NCBI GenBank assembly: GCA_030248215.1
Contig: JASANG010002174.1
Coordinates: 124,001 to 188,000, forward strand
Origin: Enoplolaimus lenunculus
Taxonomy: Eukaryota; Nematoda; Enoplea; Enoplida; Thoracostomopsidae
Reading direction: 5' to 3'
Length of the DNA stretch: 64,000 nt
Both the position numbers and the translations under genes were made by a program. Under the pieces are notes generated by a model. It saw nothing but the letters and a program-made list of their open reading frames with translations, did no database searches and was not told the DNA's origin. Positions within the stretch are counted from its first letter, which is position 1. The number at the start of each line of letters is the position of its first letter. This document shows, in pieces, positions 48,162-59,288 of this stretch.

Positions 48162-51100
48162 ATGTCTCACTTAAGAGCGCCCCCTTTCGGTCAGTATACT
48201 GGACCTGTAATTTTGGTCACCACGAAGTCACAATTGGCACTAAATGCGAGTAGTAGTTGTTCTTCTGCAGACACAGCCGGCACTCGATGGGAGCATATTC
48301 CGTCGCATGAAGACGTGAACGAAGTATTTCCGACCGCGGATAGTGTAACACTGGGTGGAGATACGACAAAAGCAGATGACGATGCTGATAACATTCCGTT
48401 ATGGAAACAGCCGACAAAAGTACCGTTGCATACTTGCATATGCTTAATTGCCATTTCTTTCGTGATTATTTTCTATTTCATTTGATATCGGATTCGTATT
48501 TTCAAATATGTGTAGCACTTATCACCAATTGGCGTTTTAGGCGTTGTGAACCTAACAAGATTTGAACGATCAAATTCTAAATTTATCAACTTTTTATCAC
48601 GTGCATCAACATACTTCTGTGTAAGTTGTCACATTGGCATTGGCGATAATAGCTCGATTGTTTGAAAACTAATTACTAACTGGTGACAAGTGTTGCACAG
48701 AGCTGAGAATACTGATCCTGATTTCAAGCAAGGATTCGTAAAATACAACTCTCGGGTGAGGCGTGATTACCATAACCAAACGACCAGAACAGGCTGACAT
48801 TCGAACTCGAGTTTGCTCTTACGCCTTGTGGACATTTCGTACTGCGAATACGCACAAGAATTGTTAAACACAGCTGATGCGTGCAAATTCGCATGAATAC
48901 ATTGCGTTATTTTTAAAAGAGGATAATAATTTGCAAAGAGTATATAAAACCTTTTCATGGTTATACCACCACTATGAACGAAGTGTTTGTCCTAAATGCC
49001 AGAAGTTTATTATACTTCACAGTGGTTCTTTGAATGCAATATTTTTTAAACCAAAATAAATTCGTAATTTTCCCGGATTTAATATTAATTTTTAGATGCT
49101 CAAAATATGCGCCCCACATTGCTTCCTGCTCACAGCGCTAGTTTTGTACACTGCATTGGGAGCGTTTGTGTTACAAATCCTTGAAGATAATCATGATTTA
49201 CTCGAACGTGGTCAATCAATGATTTCAATTGAACGCATGTATGACTTCATTGCAAACGATACGTGGAATAAGAAATGTACTGCAAGCTATGATGACAGGT
49301 AGATTTTGGATTAAGTCGTTGGCACGGGGCGCATATAATTGTGGCATACGGTTGATATCCCTGAGCGAAAACTTTGAAAATATAACAAAAACGACATTTT
49401 AACAGGTTTGTAGGATAATCGGGTTGTTTGATCAATTACAAAAAATTATACCCACCGGAACTAAAATCCTGGCTATTTGCGGGGTTTGGCGTTATTCACA
49501 ATAAACGTTTCAAAGACTGGCTTGGCATGAGAATTTTTTTTGGAGAGCGCTAAACCGTTGCCAAATTTTAAAATTGCATTCCGTAAATTAATATGCTAGA
49601 TAAGCTGCAAATTCTTCACCAATTTTTTCTGATGGAGGGATGGCTACGCCCCGACACACGTCTGAATCGGCATGTGGGTGTAAAGCAGAGAGCCGACTAT
49701 TTCAGTGATATGGCGAGTGGCGACACACTTAACGTCATTAATAATGCAACTTTTGCATGAGACCCAGATGTTCGCATTTATTTGTATTCCGGTCTGCAAA
49801 CCAGTTTAGCAGTTTGCGCTGGTAGTTCGTTCCATCTTGATCCGCAGGTTTATATTAACTTTACCATATCTCTGAAATGTGAGGACATCTGGTTGAAAAC
49901 CACGGACTTTTCGCAGTCTTAAGTATCGCAGGAAATTGTCGTTTCTCGGCTATCCGCTCTCTCGCAGATAATCGCCACAGTTGGTGTTATATATTCTTTA
50001 AAATAGAATCATGACTTCTCTTTTATCCTGCGCAGTTTAACAATACGATCTCATTTTTTCCAATATTAGATCTATTCCTTTATGCGCTGCAATGTATGTG
50101 TAAAGAACTTGCAGCTGCAAACGCTGCTTCTTGAAGCAATTGGTTTGTAGGTCGGTATATAATACAAAAAAATGAAAAATGCTGAGCTGTACAAGATTAT
50201 TTAAAATTTTTCCGACTGGATCTCAACTTGTATAATCCTCCAGCCCAATATTCTGTCGACTCGAAAGCCACGTTCAATCCTAACGGTTATTTTTTCTCTT
50301 CAACTGTTAGAGATGATTTCAAAAGTTGTTGCTTGACTTGGCCCATGTACAGAACAGGGCCGGATCGTTTTCCGCAGGGGATATAATAGAGTCAGTTTAA
50401 GCTTTAGACTAATTTTTTTTCTTAGGCTTAGGCTTAGGCTTAGGCTTAGGCTTAGGCTTAGGAATATGCTTATACTACTGTTCGGGCCCTGTTCTATACA
50501 TGGGCCATTGACTTCAAACTCGATTATTTTTCAGAGATGAATGGATATATTTCGTTCGTTCGCATTTGTTAAATTTATCCTCACAGCATACCGGATATTC
50601 GTTTCATCCACGAATGGCTCTTAAATCACGTTGGACGTTTCCTACTGCAGTTCTGTATTGTTTAACGGTGCTAACAACTTGCGGTATGTGTTCATGAATA
50701 TTCCAGTAGTTAAAACGTTTGGCTACGGAAGCAAATATTTCAGATTAATATAATGCGCTTGGGTATTTAAGGTTATAAAAGTTTACTATGCGAACAGTCT
50801 CGCAGTTAGCTTAACATGCTATGGCGGCATAAAAGTATTGAAAAGGGCGTGCAAGGCTTTCGCAACACTTGTACCTAAGTAAGTTGACACTTCTTCGAAG
50901 ACACAAAATGTTGGCGGAAGCACGGTAAATAAACTTCTAGGAATACAATGAAAAATAACTTATAAATCTCGACGCGTCGAGTTCAGTGGTATCATTTTTG
51001 CGGCTGCAGGTCTCGTGGCTCCAAAGTTATATTTGCCTTTAAATGTTAAAAATTCAAAATTATATAAAAGTAAAGCTCATATTTTAGGAAGACGTTAATG

Positions 51101-54100
51101 ATAGTTAGGTATTCTTCAAATCTGTGCATATTTGCGCTATAATTTTTGGGTCATAACTTTTAAACCGTGCGTTGTGCATCAATAAATTTAGTACCGTTGA
51201 ACTGCACTGGTCGTGACCCTTTGTTGATTTTCTAGAATGTTCAGGTTCCGCACCTTTGTCCAAAATATTTCGAGGGGAAATTAACATATCGTTCTACGAT
51301 ACAAGAAGCCATTAAATACGTTTCTTACTGAATTCACTGGTATATTAACTAATTTCAGCTTAGAAATCAAACACGAAAAGGCCCATGTTACAGGGGCGTT
51401 CAGGTTTCTGATGGGTCTATAAACGAGTAGGTTTCGATTCTAGATTACACTTGTTTGCTGAGGCTGAGGCTTAGGCTTTGGAACACATTTTTGCAACGCT
51501 TAGGCTTAGGCTTAGGAATACGCTTAATCTACTGTTACGCCCCATAAACTAATATTGGCCCACGAAAATATATCACTCATTATGAGCCTTACAATTGAAA
51601 AATTGTTTTGCAAGTATTTTTAACACATATCGAATTGCAATATTTTTCAAATTTAGGATATGCTGCAGTCGAGCCGGTTACTAAAGGCGGAAAAATATTT
51701 GCAATTGCATTCGCTCTGCTCGGAATACCGTTAATGTTCATTACCGCTGCGGATATTGGAAAATTTCTATCTGACTGGGTTATTTTGTTTTGGGCTTGGT
51801 CTAGCGATATGTTTCATCGCGCAACGTAAGCAAACCATTAAATGTTTGATGTTATAAAAATCTAAGACCAATATTTGCTAACACGAATGCATTACAAATT
51901 ATGCCAGCGGCGTAGCCACGATTTCATCTTGAGCGATATATTAATTTCTTGATAAAAGGTTTTTTTGCAAACGAACGGAACGAACGAAAATTTTTCCATT
52001 TCCATTAAACTTTCTCGCCTATTGTAAAGTGTATAAAAGTAGTCATTCTTAATCGTCTCAGCTAATTTCCAGTGATGTATTACTTCGCTTGTATACGTCC
52101 CTGCTTTTAAGAGTTGGTCAGCGATTGTCTATTTTGGAGCACTGTGAATCATTAATTTATTAATATAATTGCTCGTTTGCGGCGGAACTGTTCAACGGTA
52201 AACGAGAATTTGACTTTACTGTCTGATAGATCATAAGTTGAAAATCGAGTAGCACCAACTGTTATTTTAAGTTCCATCTAAAGAGACGTATTTATAAATC
52301 TCTTACTCGGCCAAAGCCTTTGTAGTCGAAATTAATCTCACCCATTGCTGTAGCTGGCTATAAGAATTAAATATATACACAACAGATCTGCAATCTTTGA
52401 CATTTCATGAAGCACAACATGGTTGATGTGTTCTATTTCAGGATATTTTGGATGAAAGTAAAGTAAGTTGGCGAGTCAATTTATGGCCATTTTATCTTCA
52501 TTCATTGCAGTTAGAAACTTTATTACGCGAGGAAATAATTAAACTGAAACTTTCTGTGAAATGAATTTTATGCGAGGCGTGCGGTTGAAATATTAGCACG
52601 GTCGAAATCGGAACTAAAATATTGCTGTTCGCTAAAGTTTTTTAGGTTAGGCTTAGCGCCCTCTGCCGACCTCTGGCTACGGGCCCGATGGACGTTTTGT
52701 TTTAAGGTTAAAACATAAATAAATTTTCTGTTGAAGCCACAGGTATCGAGTTGTGATATTGATGGTTCGAGAAGAGCAGGAATATTTCTTTTGCATAGTC
52801 ACTAAAATCAATGTAGAGTGAAACCAACCTATTTTAGGCTAAGATTTGCACCAACCCACGGAATAACTATGTCTCGTAAAACGTCCGCATCATCATCGAG
52901 CAAAGGTCTTCCATCCGAAGACCAAGAACTCATTGCGCTAATTGATGAAGAACGAAAGCATACAGGTGCGTGTACTATCAGAAGTTAAACTCTAAAACGT
53001 CACTACACTGAAAGCGAATTTTTCGGAACTCAAATCGTAAAAACATAACTGCTACGCCTGATTTGAATTCAGATAATATAGCGACCTGAATAAGAGAGGG
53101 TAATAAGCGGGGGCCATTTTGAGTCCAATCAATAGGAGTCCGTATCCCTATATTAAGGATCCGTCAGCGGATTGAATCCCAAACCTTAATTAGAGTCCAT
53201 AAATGTCAGTTATACTTAACTGCAGTGCATTAATGAATTCAGGACCAAATAAAATTGAGTTCGAAACTTTCATTCCTACAGCTCCTAAGTATAACATTGC
53301 ATTATCGCTCAAGCTTTTGATACAACACAAACGTTAAATTTAACTTATATAATGGCAGCACCGGATAAATATCAGTAACATGAGTGGCGGAGTGCGTGTT
53401 AAAAATAAATAACAGTCAGTAACCAAATAACAGGGAACACCCTCTGGAGAGGCCAAATAAATATCAGTCTCCCCTCTTTTATTCGTGTCAATACAGTATT
53501 TAAATTCACGGACTCAACAGAAATTTTTTTTACGTATTTCATCGTTGTAGGAAACGTTTCAGAAATGCAATATTTCGAGGCAGATTCCGTTTAAAATTAC
53601 GTTCTGCTTCCTATTTTGTTCAAAATTGGTCACTTGTTACGTTTTGTTTCAGGTCTTTTGTTTCCCATTGGCGCTTATGTTGTGCTTGTTTGCGGTTACT
53701 GTGCATTTGGCGCATGGCTATACATGCTGTGGGAACACGATTGGTACTTTTTCCATGCGTTTTATTTCGCGTTCAACTTGATCACAACCGTTGGTTTGGG
53801 CAATCTTGTCGTTGAAGACTCGCTGTATCTTGTATTGAATGTTATGTATGTAATTCTGGGTAAGTTTCTGATTACTGCCGTCAAGTTGTTTCGAGTCTTT
53901 GTGCTTATAAATCTTGAACATTTTGGTATTTGGGTACGTCGAGAACCAACGCCTTACGTGATTTCAAAACAGATTTTAAGCTGGACTGAAAGCGCAAAAG
54001 AACCCTGGATTTTAACAGCTGTCTTAGCTCAAAGAGTCTAAATGTATATACTTTATTAAGTCGTCAGAGTCTAAATATTGGAACAGTGTATTACCGGATA

Positions 54101-55751
54101 ATCTTTTTCTGTTTTTGATAAATGTCGGCTCCGTTTTTTCATTTCCAGTAAGCAACAAGGTGGCTCATTTTCTATAAACCCACAATAATGTTTGATTTTG
54201 TGTCCATGTTGAAAGGGTCTGCTTACTACGCCAAAGCATAAACGTATATAAGCCTTGACATCAGCCTAATCATAAGCCTACGTCTGATACGAGCCATAGC
54301 AAAAAAAATTGTCCAAAGCTTAAGCTTATTCTACTGCAATCTTGTAAGAAAAATGTTCCGCCCCTGACGATTACATGGACACTTCTATATATGGGTAAAT
54401 TATTTAATGTTTGCATGTATACAATTGCTAAAAGCTAAACCATAGTTTAAACTTTTGCTACCATCTTAAAAAATTTTAAACAGGTCTCGCAGTTGTAACA
54501 ATGTGTGTCGATTTGGCGAGTACGCAACTCAAAGCGTACTTTGCGAAAATACACTATTTCGGCCGGGCCCACGCGCGATTTATGCATTTGTGGGTTAATT
54601 ATTTAATGTTTGCATGTACACAATTGCTAAAAGCTAAACCATAGTTTAAACTTTTGCTACCATCTTAAAAAATTTTAAACAGGTCTCGCAGTTGTAACAA
54701 TGTGTGTCGATTTGGCGAGTACGCAACTCAAAGCGTACTTTGCGAAAATACACTATTTCGGCCGGGCCCACGCGCGATTTATGCATTTGTGGGTTAATTA
54801 TTTAATGTTTGCATGTATACAATTGCTAAAAGCTAAACCATAGTTTAAACTTTTGCTACCATCTTAAAAAATTTTAAACAGGTCTCGCAGTTGTAACAAT
54901 GTGTGTCGATTTGGCGAGTACGCAACTCAAAGCGTACTTTGCGAAAATACACTATTTCGGCCGGGCCCACGCGCGATTTATGCATTTGTGGGTTAATTAT
55001 TTAATGTTTGCATGTACACAATTGCTAAAAGCTAAACCATAGTTTAAACTTTTGCTACCATCTTAAAAAATTTTAAACAGGTCTCGCAGTTGTAACAATG
55101 TGTGTCGATTTGGCGAGTACGCAACTCAAAGCGTACTTTGCGAAAATACACTATTTCGGCCGGGCCCACGCGCGATTTATGCATTTGTCGGACAACGTTC
55201 AAGAGTTGATGAAAGTGTTAGTCGCTGCCCGCAAAGGTGGACTAGATCCAGCGACCCGAGTTGGAAACATGACACTTGCTGAAATCAATGCCATGCTTCA
55301 ACAACAACAGCTTGCGTTGCGTCCGTTCTGCCCCCGGCAAATTTATGCTTGGCGATATATTGACGAAGCAGCGGGAGGCACTGCATCTCACTCGAATTTT
55401 TCTACAATTCACCGAGGTTCATTCGCGCTTGACAAACATGTTCGGTCATTGTGTTCTACTGCAAACGCAACAGATTCCATTATTTTTGCAAATACAACAA
55501 ACAATAATATTAATAATAATAATAATAATAACTGGAATTATATTTATAGTACGCCGGCGGTATTAGGTGACGACAAAGGATTCAGATCAGGTAATGATCC
55601 GCTGTGTGGCGTGCAGTTGGGAGGTGGGATCCGGCATTCAGTTCTGAGCAGTAAAAAAAGCAGCAAGGACGGAGTAAGTACGGTCGACGGTAAAGACGGA
55701 AAACGTGATCAGGCGGTTTTACTAAACGGACAGCTGTCGCTGCCACCGTAG
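48162..55751 (+). CDS. TWiK-family two-pore-domain (K2P) potassium channel
   Basis: Exons: 48162-48419 (cytosolic N-terminus), 49096-49298 (first membrane helix, CFLLTALVLYTALGAFVLQI), 50587-50683 (pore helix 1, TFPTAVLYCLTVLTTCG), 51657-51825 (filter 1 end and helix 2, FAIAFALLGIPLMFITAADI), 52838-52965 (Ser-rich loop), 53653-53859 (helix 3, pore 2 with TTVGLGN, start of helix 4) and 55081-55751 (VTMCVDLASTQLK, FGRAHARFMHLSDNVQELMK, long tail with an Asn tract, stop 55749-55751). Phases fit except between exons 2 and 3, where at least one short exon of length 3n+1 is missing. K2P channels pass background K+ current at the plasma membrane. Filter 1 reads GYA instead of GYG. The last exon's 5' part is repeated four times upstream. 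TM order, the P2 signature and the post-helix-4 TWK phrase make the family firm; the exact member is not assigned. Confidence 0.92.
48791..48905. repeat. Dispersed B-box repeat, copy 4 (diverged, K2P intron 1)
   Basis: Shares GCTCTTACGCCTTGTGG, a GTACTGCGAATACGC stretch and TTGTTAAACACAGC with the other copies. The B-box-like word is ATTCGAACTC, closer to a true tRNA T-arm than in the other copies. Confidence 0.4.
50340..50506. mobile_element. GGCC-ended MITE with TTAGGC array, copy 4 (K2P intron)
   Basis: A 167-bp element from GGCCCATGTACAGAACAGGG to TTCTATACATGGGCC. Flanks CTTGACTT / ATTGACTT match at 7 of 8 positions. About six uninterrupted TTAGGC units lie at 50424-50460, the longest run in the window. 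Confidence 0.85.
51380..51560. mobile_element. GGCC-ended MITE with TTAGGC array, copy 5 (K2P intron)
   Basis: A 181-bp element from GGCCCATGTTACAGGGGCG to CTAATATTGGCC, with a perfect 8-bp duplication CACGAAAA on both sides (51372-51379, 51561-51568). Closest to copy 2 (9266) in its TCTAGATTACA interior. TTAGGC units sit in two short blocks. Confidence 0.88.
53074..53498. mobile_element. TA-flanked inverted-repeat MITE, copy 3 (K2P intron)
   Basis: Ends TAATATAGCGACCTGAATAA and, reverse-complemented, TACTGTATTGACACGAATAA. The interior carries, in reverse orientation, the GTTACTGACTGTTATT, GGTCCTGAATTC and TGACATTTATGGACTC words of copy 1. Flanked by TA. Non-coding. Confidence 0.6.
54205..54385. 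mobile_element. GGCC-type MITE with TTAGGC-like interior, copy 6 (diverged, K2P intron)
   Basis: The right end GTTCCGCCCCTGACGATTACATGGAC matches the family terminus in reverse and the left end GTCCATGTTGAAAGGGTC is its partner. The interior has AGCCTAATCATAAGCCTA, the reverse strand of TTAGGC. It is the most decayed copy, with no clear duplication. It lies immediately left of the 199-bp tandem array. Confidence 0.5.
54393..55188 (+). repeat. Four-copy 199-bp tandem repeat carrying the 5' part of the last K2P exon
   Basis: Four units start at 54393, 54592, 54791 and 54990, each 199 bp and almost identical. Each has about 91 bp of intron end (AATTATTTAATGTTTGCATG ... TTTTAAACAG) followed by 108 bp of exon (GTCTCGCAGTTGTAACAATG ... 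to the codons for MHL). Exon parts begin at 54484, 54683, 54882 and 55081; only the last goes on into the complete exon. In the first three the frame passes into the next unit's intron part and stops after about 18 codons. Units 1 and 3 read GCATGTATAC where units 2 and 4 read GCATGTACAC, which points to duplication of a dimer. Confidence 0.95.
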
Positions 55752-56969
55752 ACATCAGCTATCCAGGTTGAATATATACATCAAAACAAACTTGAAATAA
55801 CCTACTTATAGACGATATGTAAAGTTTAAGTTTTTACTTTTAAATTTCGTTGTGTATAATTTAAGTGAAAAAATTTTGCTGTGAAAACAAATTTTATAAC
55901 CTTCAAAATCAACGCCAATTGTTAACTGAAATTGAATGGGCGCGATTAAAACATGCTACTAGAAACGACTGGCATACGCTACTAACAGAGAGCAATCTGA
56001 AGTGAAAAATGCCGCAGCTGGAGTCAGCGGTCAACGGGAGGTCCTCCCTAAAATTGTTCAAATGTTAAAATTAAACGCACGGAATAAAACAATTTTCGTA
56101 AATTGCCAGAACCTCCGGCAGATATTCTACCGGAGCCGGATTGTGAAAAAATTTAAGACTTTTAATCGTTCAACGATCCTCATTAATTGTCCAACGAACC
56201 CTATTACCCGTCTTGATTGCCAGAACCTAAAGTTTGAGCCGGAAAATGTTTTTTATAAAAAATTGATTTGAACAGTAAATGTGAGTTGTAATAATAAGTA
56301 AAAGGAACAAAACAACAGTAACGTTTGATAGTAAAAACGCGTATGAGGTAAATGTTTCTGACGCAGTGAAAAAGTTTTCCATAGAACTTACATTTTTAAC
56401 TACTTACTGCCGAAGTTTTACATACATTTTGCATCATACATACCGTTAAAGTTAACAACTATTGTCAAGCTTTATTTTTTGGCAGCAGCAAACAATAAGA
56501 ACGTATATAAAAGTAAGAAAAATAAGCAGAAGACATTGGTGTACAATACCACAAAATTTTCGTCACACACAGCTTCTACAGTCAACTATATGCACGTTTG
56601 GTAGAACGACAAAAATAAAATTTTCCAAATATCGACGCTTTGAAAACTCGAAAATCTAAGACCACAACCATAATAAAATATTTATTTTACTTAATAAATC
56701 TGATGCGGAATGCAAATACGATAATGCTTCATGTTTGCCAAACCAAAGCATTGATGTATTGGTTTTTCTTCTTCAAAAGTTTACAATATTTTGTGAATTC
56801 TAGCAAGTATTGTAAATTGCGTTACGAACGATAAACATTAATCCCAACGGAAATGAGTTGGTTGCCTTATATACTGGATTTCAAACTAAAAAAAATAATC
56901 AGGATTAACATTCGGTTAGTTTTGTATCAAAATCTACCAGTACACTCAAAGTTGTAAAAAATAGTAGCG

Positions 56970-57159
56970 GGCCCATGTAAAGATCTGGGGCGAACCGTTT
57001 TTCTGTGGGACTCCAATAGAGTAAGCTTAAGCCTTAGACTAATTGTTTTGTTTGGCTTAGGCTTAGGAATATGCTCATTTTTATTCTTAGGCTTAGGCTT
57101 AGGTTTAGGTTTAGGAGTATGCTTATAATACAGTGCCGCGCCTGTTCTTTACATTGGCC
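56970..57159. mobile_element. GGCC-ended MITE with TTAGGC array, copy 7
   Basis: A 190-bp element from GGCCCATGTAAAGATCTGGG to GTTCTTTACATTGGCC, with a perfect 8-bp duplication TAGTAGCG (56962-56969 and 57160-57167). Two TTAGGC blocks are separated by GAATATGCTCATTTTT. This is the best reference copy for the family boundaries. Confidence 0.92.
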
Positions 57160-57667
57160 TAGTAGCGTATTATAAAACAGGTTTAGATTTAAAAATAAGT
57201 CTAAAACTGTTTCTGCTAATTCAGTAATTTTACTATTGTTCTAGCGCTGTGTGCATAAAATATAATAACCGATTGTTATATAACAAATTATTAATATATC
57301 ATTGGAAAGTATTCTTTGGCAAGCGAACGCAGTGACAAGATTGTACTCATCCGATTTGGTGTACCATAAAAAAAGCATTTTTTTTTCGCAACATTATACA
57401 AAGCGCAAAATATACATTAAGTGTCAAAAATGAGCCGCTGTTTAAACCTCAATCCTAGATAAATATTTGTATTCAAACCTTAAAATTATTGAAAAGTAAT
57501 TCAAACCTTAAAATTACTGAAAAGTAAAGCCACTTAATAGTATAGTTTTAATTTCACCAGTGTTACCAGACGCATTTTAAATTGACGGTCAAGTTTTGGT
57601 TTCATTTGAATATACAATTATTGTCTGTCAGTAGGACATGTCTTAAGTTTCATGTTTGAACCAACTG

Positions 57668-57870
57668 GGCCAATGTAAAGAACAGGGGCGGAACAGTATT
57701 ATACGCATATTCCTAAGCCAAAGCCTAAGCGTAAGAATGAGCATAATACTAAGCCTTAGCCTAAGCCCCAAGCCTTAGCTTAAGCCAAGCAAAAAACATA
57801 GTCTAAAGCTTAAGCTTTCTCTTTTCTAGACCCACAGAAAAACGTTCCGCCTCTGATCTTTACATGGGCG
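57668..57870. mobile_element. GGCC-ended MITE with TTAGGC array, copy 8 (inverted)
   Basis: A 203-bp element starting GGCCAATGTAAAGAACAGGG and ending CTGATCTTTACATGGGCG. The interior reads GCCTAAGC, so it is reversed relative to copy 7. Flanks ACCAACTG / ACCAACCG match at 7 of 8 positions. Confidence 0.85.
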
Positions 57871-58445
57871 ACCAACCGTATATTTAATATTATATAACAA
57901 AATAGATTGTGAATTTAGAAGTTTCGTAAACTGTCCAAAATGTAAGAAATAAACTATAGCGCAGAAAAAATATACTCATTTTGTTCGGCAGTAAAAACAA
58001 ACGATTAAAATGTCGCTCGCTTGATATTTTACATAATTTTTAAGTAAAATACAATATTTTCATTTGAAATTTTGTCAAATATTGGTCGCATAATTTGTAA
58101 AATCTCAAGAATACTAAATACAAAAAATAGGTTTAAAAACAATATACATCTGATTTGATCAACGACGATATTATGATAAGAACACAATTTTTCTCAACGC
58201 ACAACATTTCAAATGCCACAGAATCAACGAATCGATTTGTGGCAAAATTTTGCAAAAAACAAACTTTCGCTGGTTTAAATAATTATAGTCAACGAAGCTT
58301 AAACTATTTTTTAGTTCAAAAATCACCAGTAATTCAAGCAGCTATACCTTTAAACAATTCTAAGTACTAAGCTTCTTGTAACTCCGTTAAAAATAAATCG
58401 CATAGTTTATATAGAGGTGACAACAGTGCACCTGTCAGAAATTTG

Positions 58446-58647
58446 GGCGCATGTATGAAACAGGGCCGGATCGTTTTCCGAAGGGGCTACGATAGAGTCA
58501 GTTTAAGCTTTAGACTATTTTTTCGCTTACACTTAGGCTTAGGCTTAGGCTTAGGCTTAGGAATAGGCTCATCCATACGCTTAGGCTTAGGCTTAGGTTT
58601 AGGAATATGCTAATACTACTGTTCCGGTCCTGTTCTATACATGGGCC
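58446..58647. mobile_element. GGCC-ended MITE with TTAGGC array, copy 9
   Basis: About 202 bp from GGCGCATGTATGAAACAGGG to TTCTATACATGGGCC. It is closest to copy 4 in sequence (GGATCGTTTTCCG, GAGTCAGTTTAAGC). Four or five TTAGGC units form one block, two or three a second. The flanks share only ATTTG next to the ends. Confidence 0.8.
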
Positions 58648-59288
58648 ATTTGTAAAATTTGAACACAAATTATATAATAAAATCAATAGCAAAGAGTTAA
58701 AAACGTTTTCAAATGAGAAAACCCTAAATAAAACAAATACATTACAGCCACAAATATAGATACTTTTACTGCATTATAATAAATTCTGGTTGAAAATATT
58801 AACACCGAAATTTCATCGAAGCGAACACGTTTATTTAACCATCAGTACGACGAAAAAACGAAACCGCAAATTTTGAACAAATAAATTACTTACAAGACCT
58901 GTGATATCAGTTCTAAAATAGCAGCAAAAATAGCATAATTCTAACGATAATTTCATTTTAATGAAATCAAAGTAGTTTTATAAAACTTGGTTTCAAACGA
59001 ATTTTTCGCACAAAATATGCCAGTTTTTAGGTAAATTTAAGTTTTGGCGACGGTCTTGTACTCTCTGTTTAATTTTATTAAAGTTTACAAACCAACAAAA
59101 TGAAAGTTTGGTTTACACGCCAACATCTTAAACGGAGAGAAATTTACAACAAAATATACGTATTGGATGGTCAACGGACTCCCTCAAAGTATATACCACG
59201 CATTTTTTGAAAAAAACAACGCAACACTAGTGCGATTCGAGCAGACAACACACTATTCTTTCACGTTAATACAGTAATACTTGTATGC

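Larger units (their letters stand above)
55752..59288. other. Convergent intergenic region between K2P and DM13 genes
   Basis: Contains three GGCC-ended TTAGGC MITEs (56970-57159, 57668-57870, 58446-58647) within 1.7 kb, a tandem CAAACCTTAAAATTA duplication at about 57475-57525, and a GCCAGAACCTCCGG-type repeat fragment at about 56105. Open frames here lack domains. No gene supported. Confidence 0.55.

Noticed and set aside
50420-50462. TTAGGC run as a true telomere or a chromosome-end fusion
   Set aside because: The run is short, lies within a MITE with inverted ends and flanking duplication, and recurs in at least nine other copies of that element.
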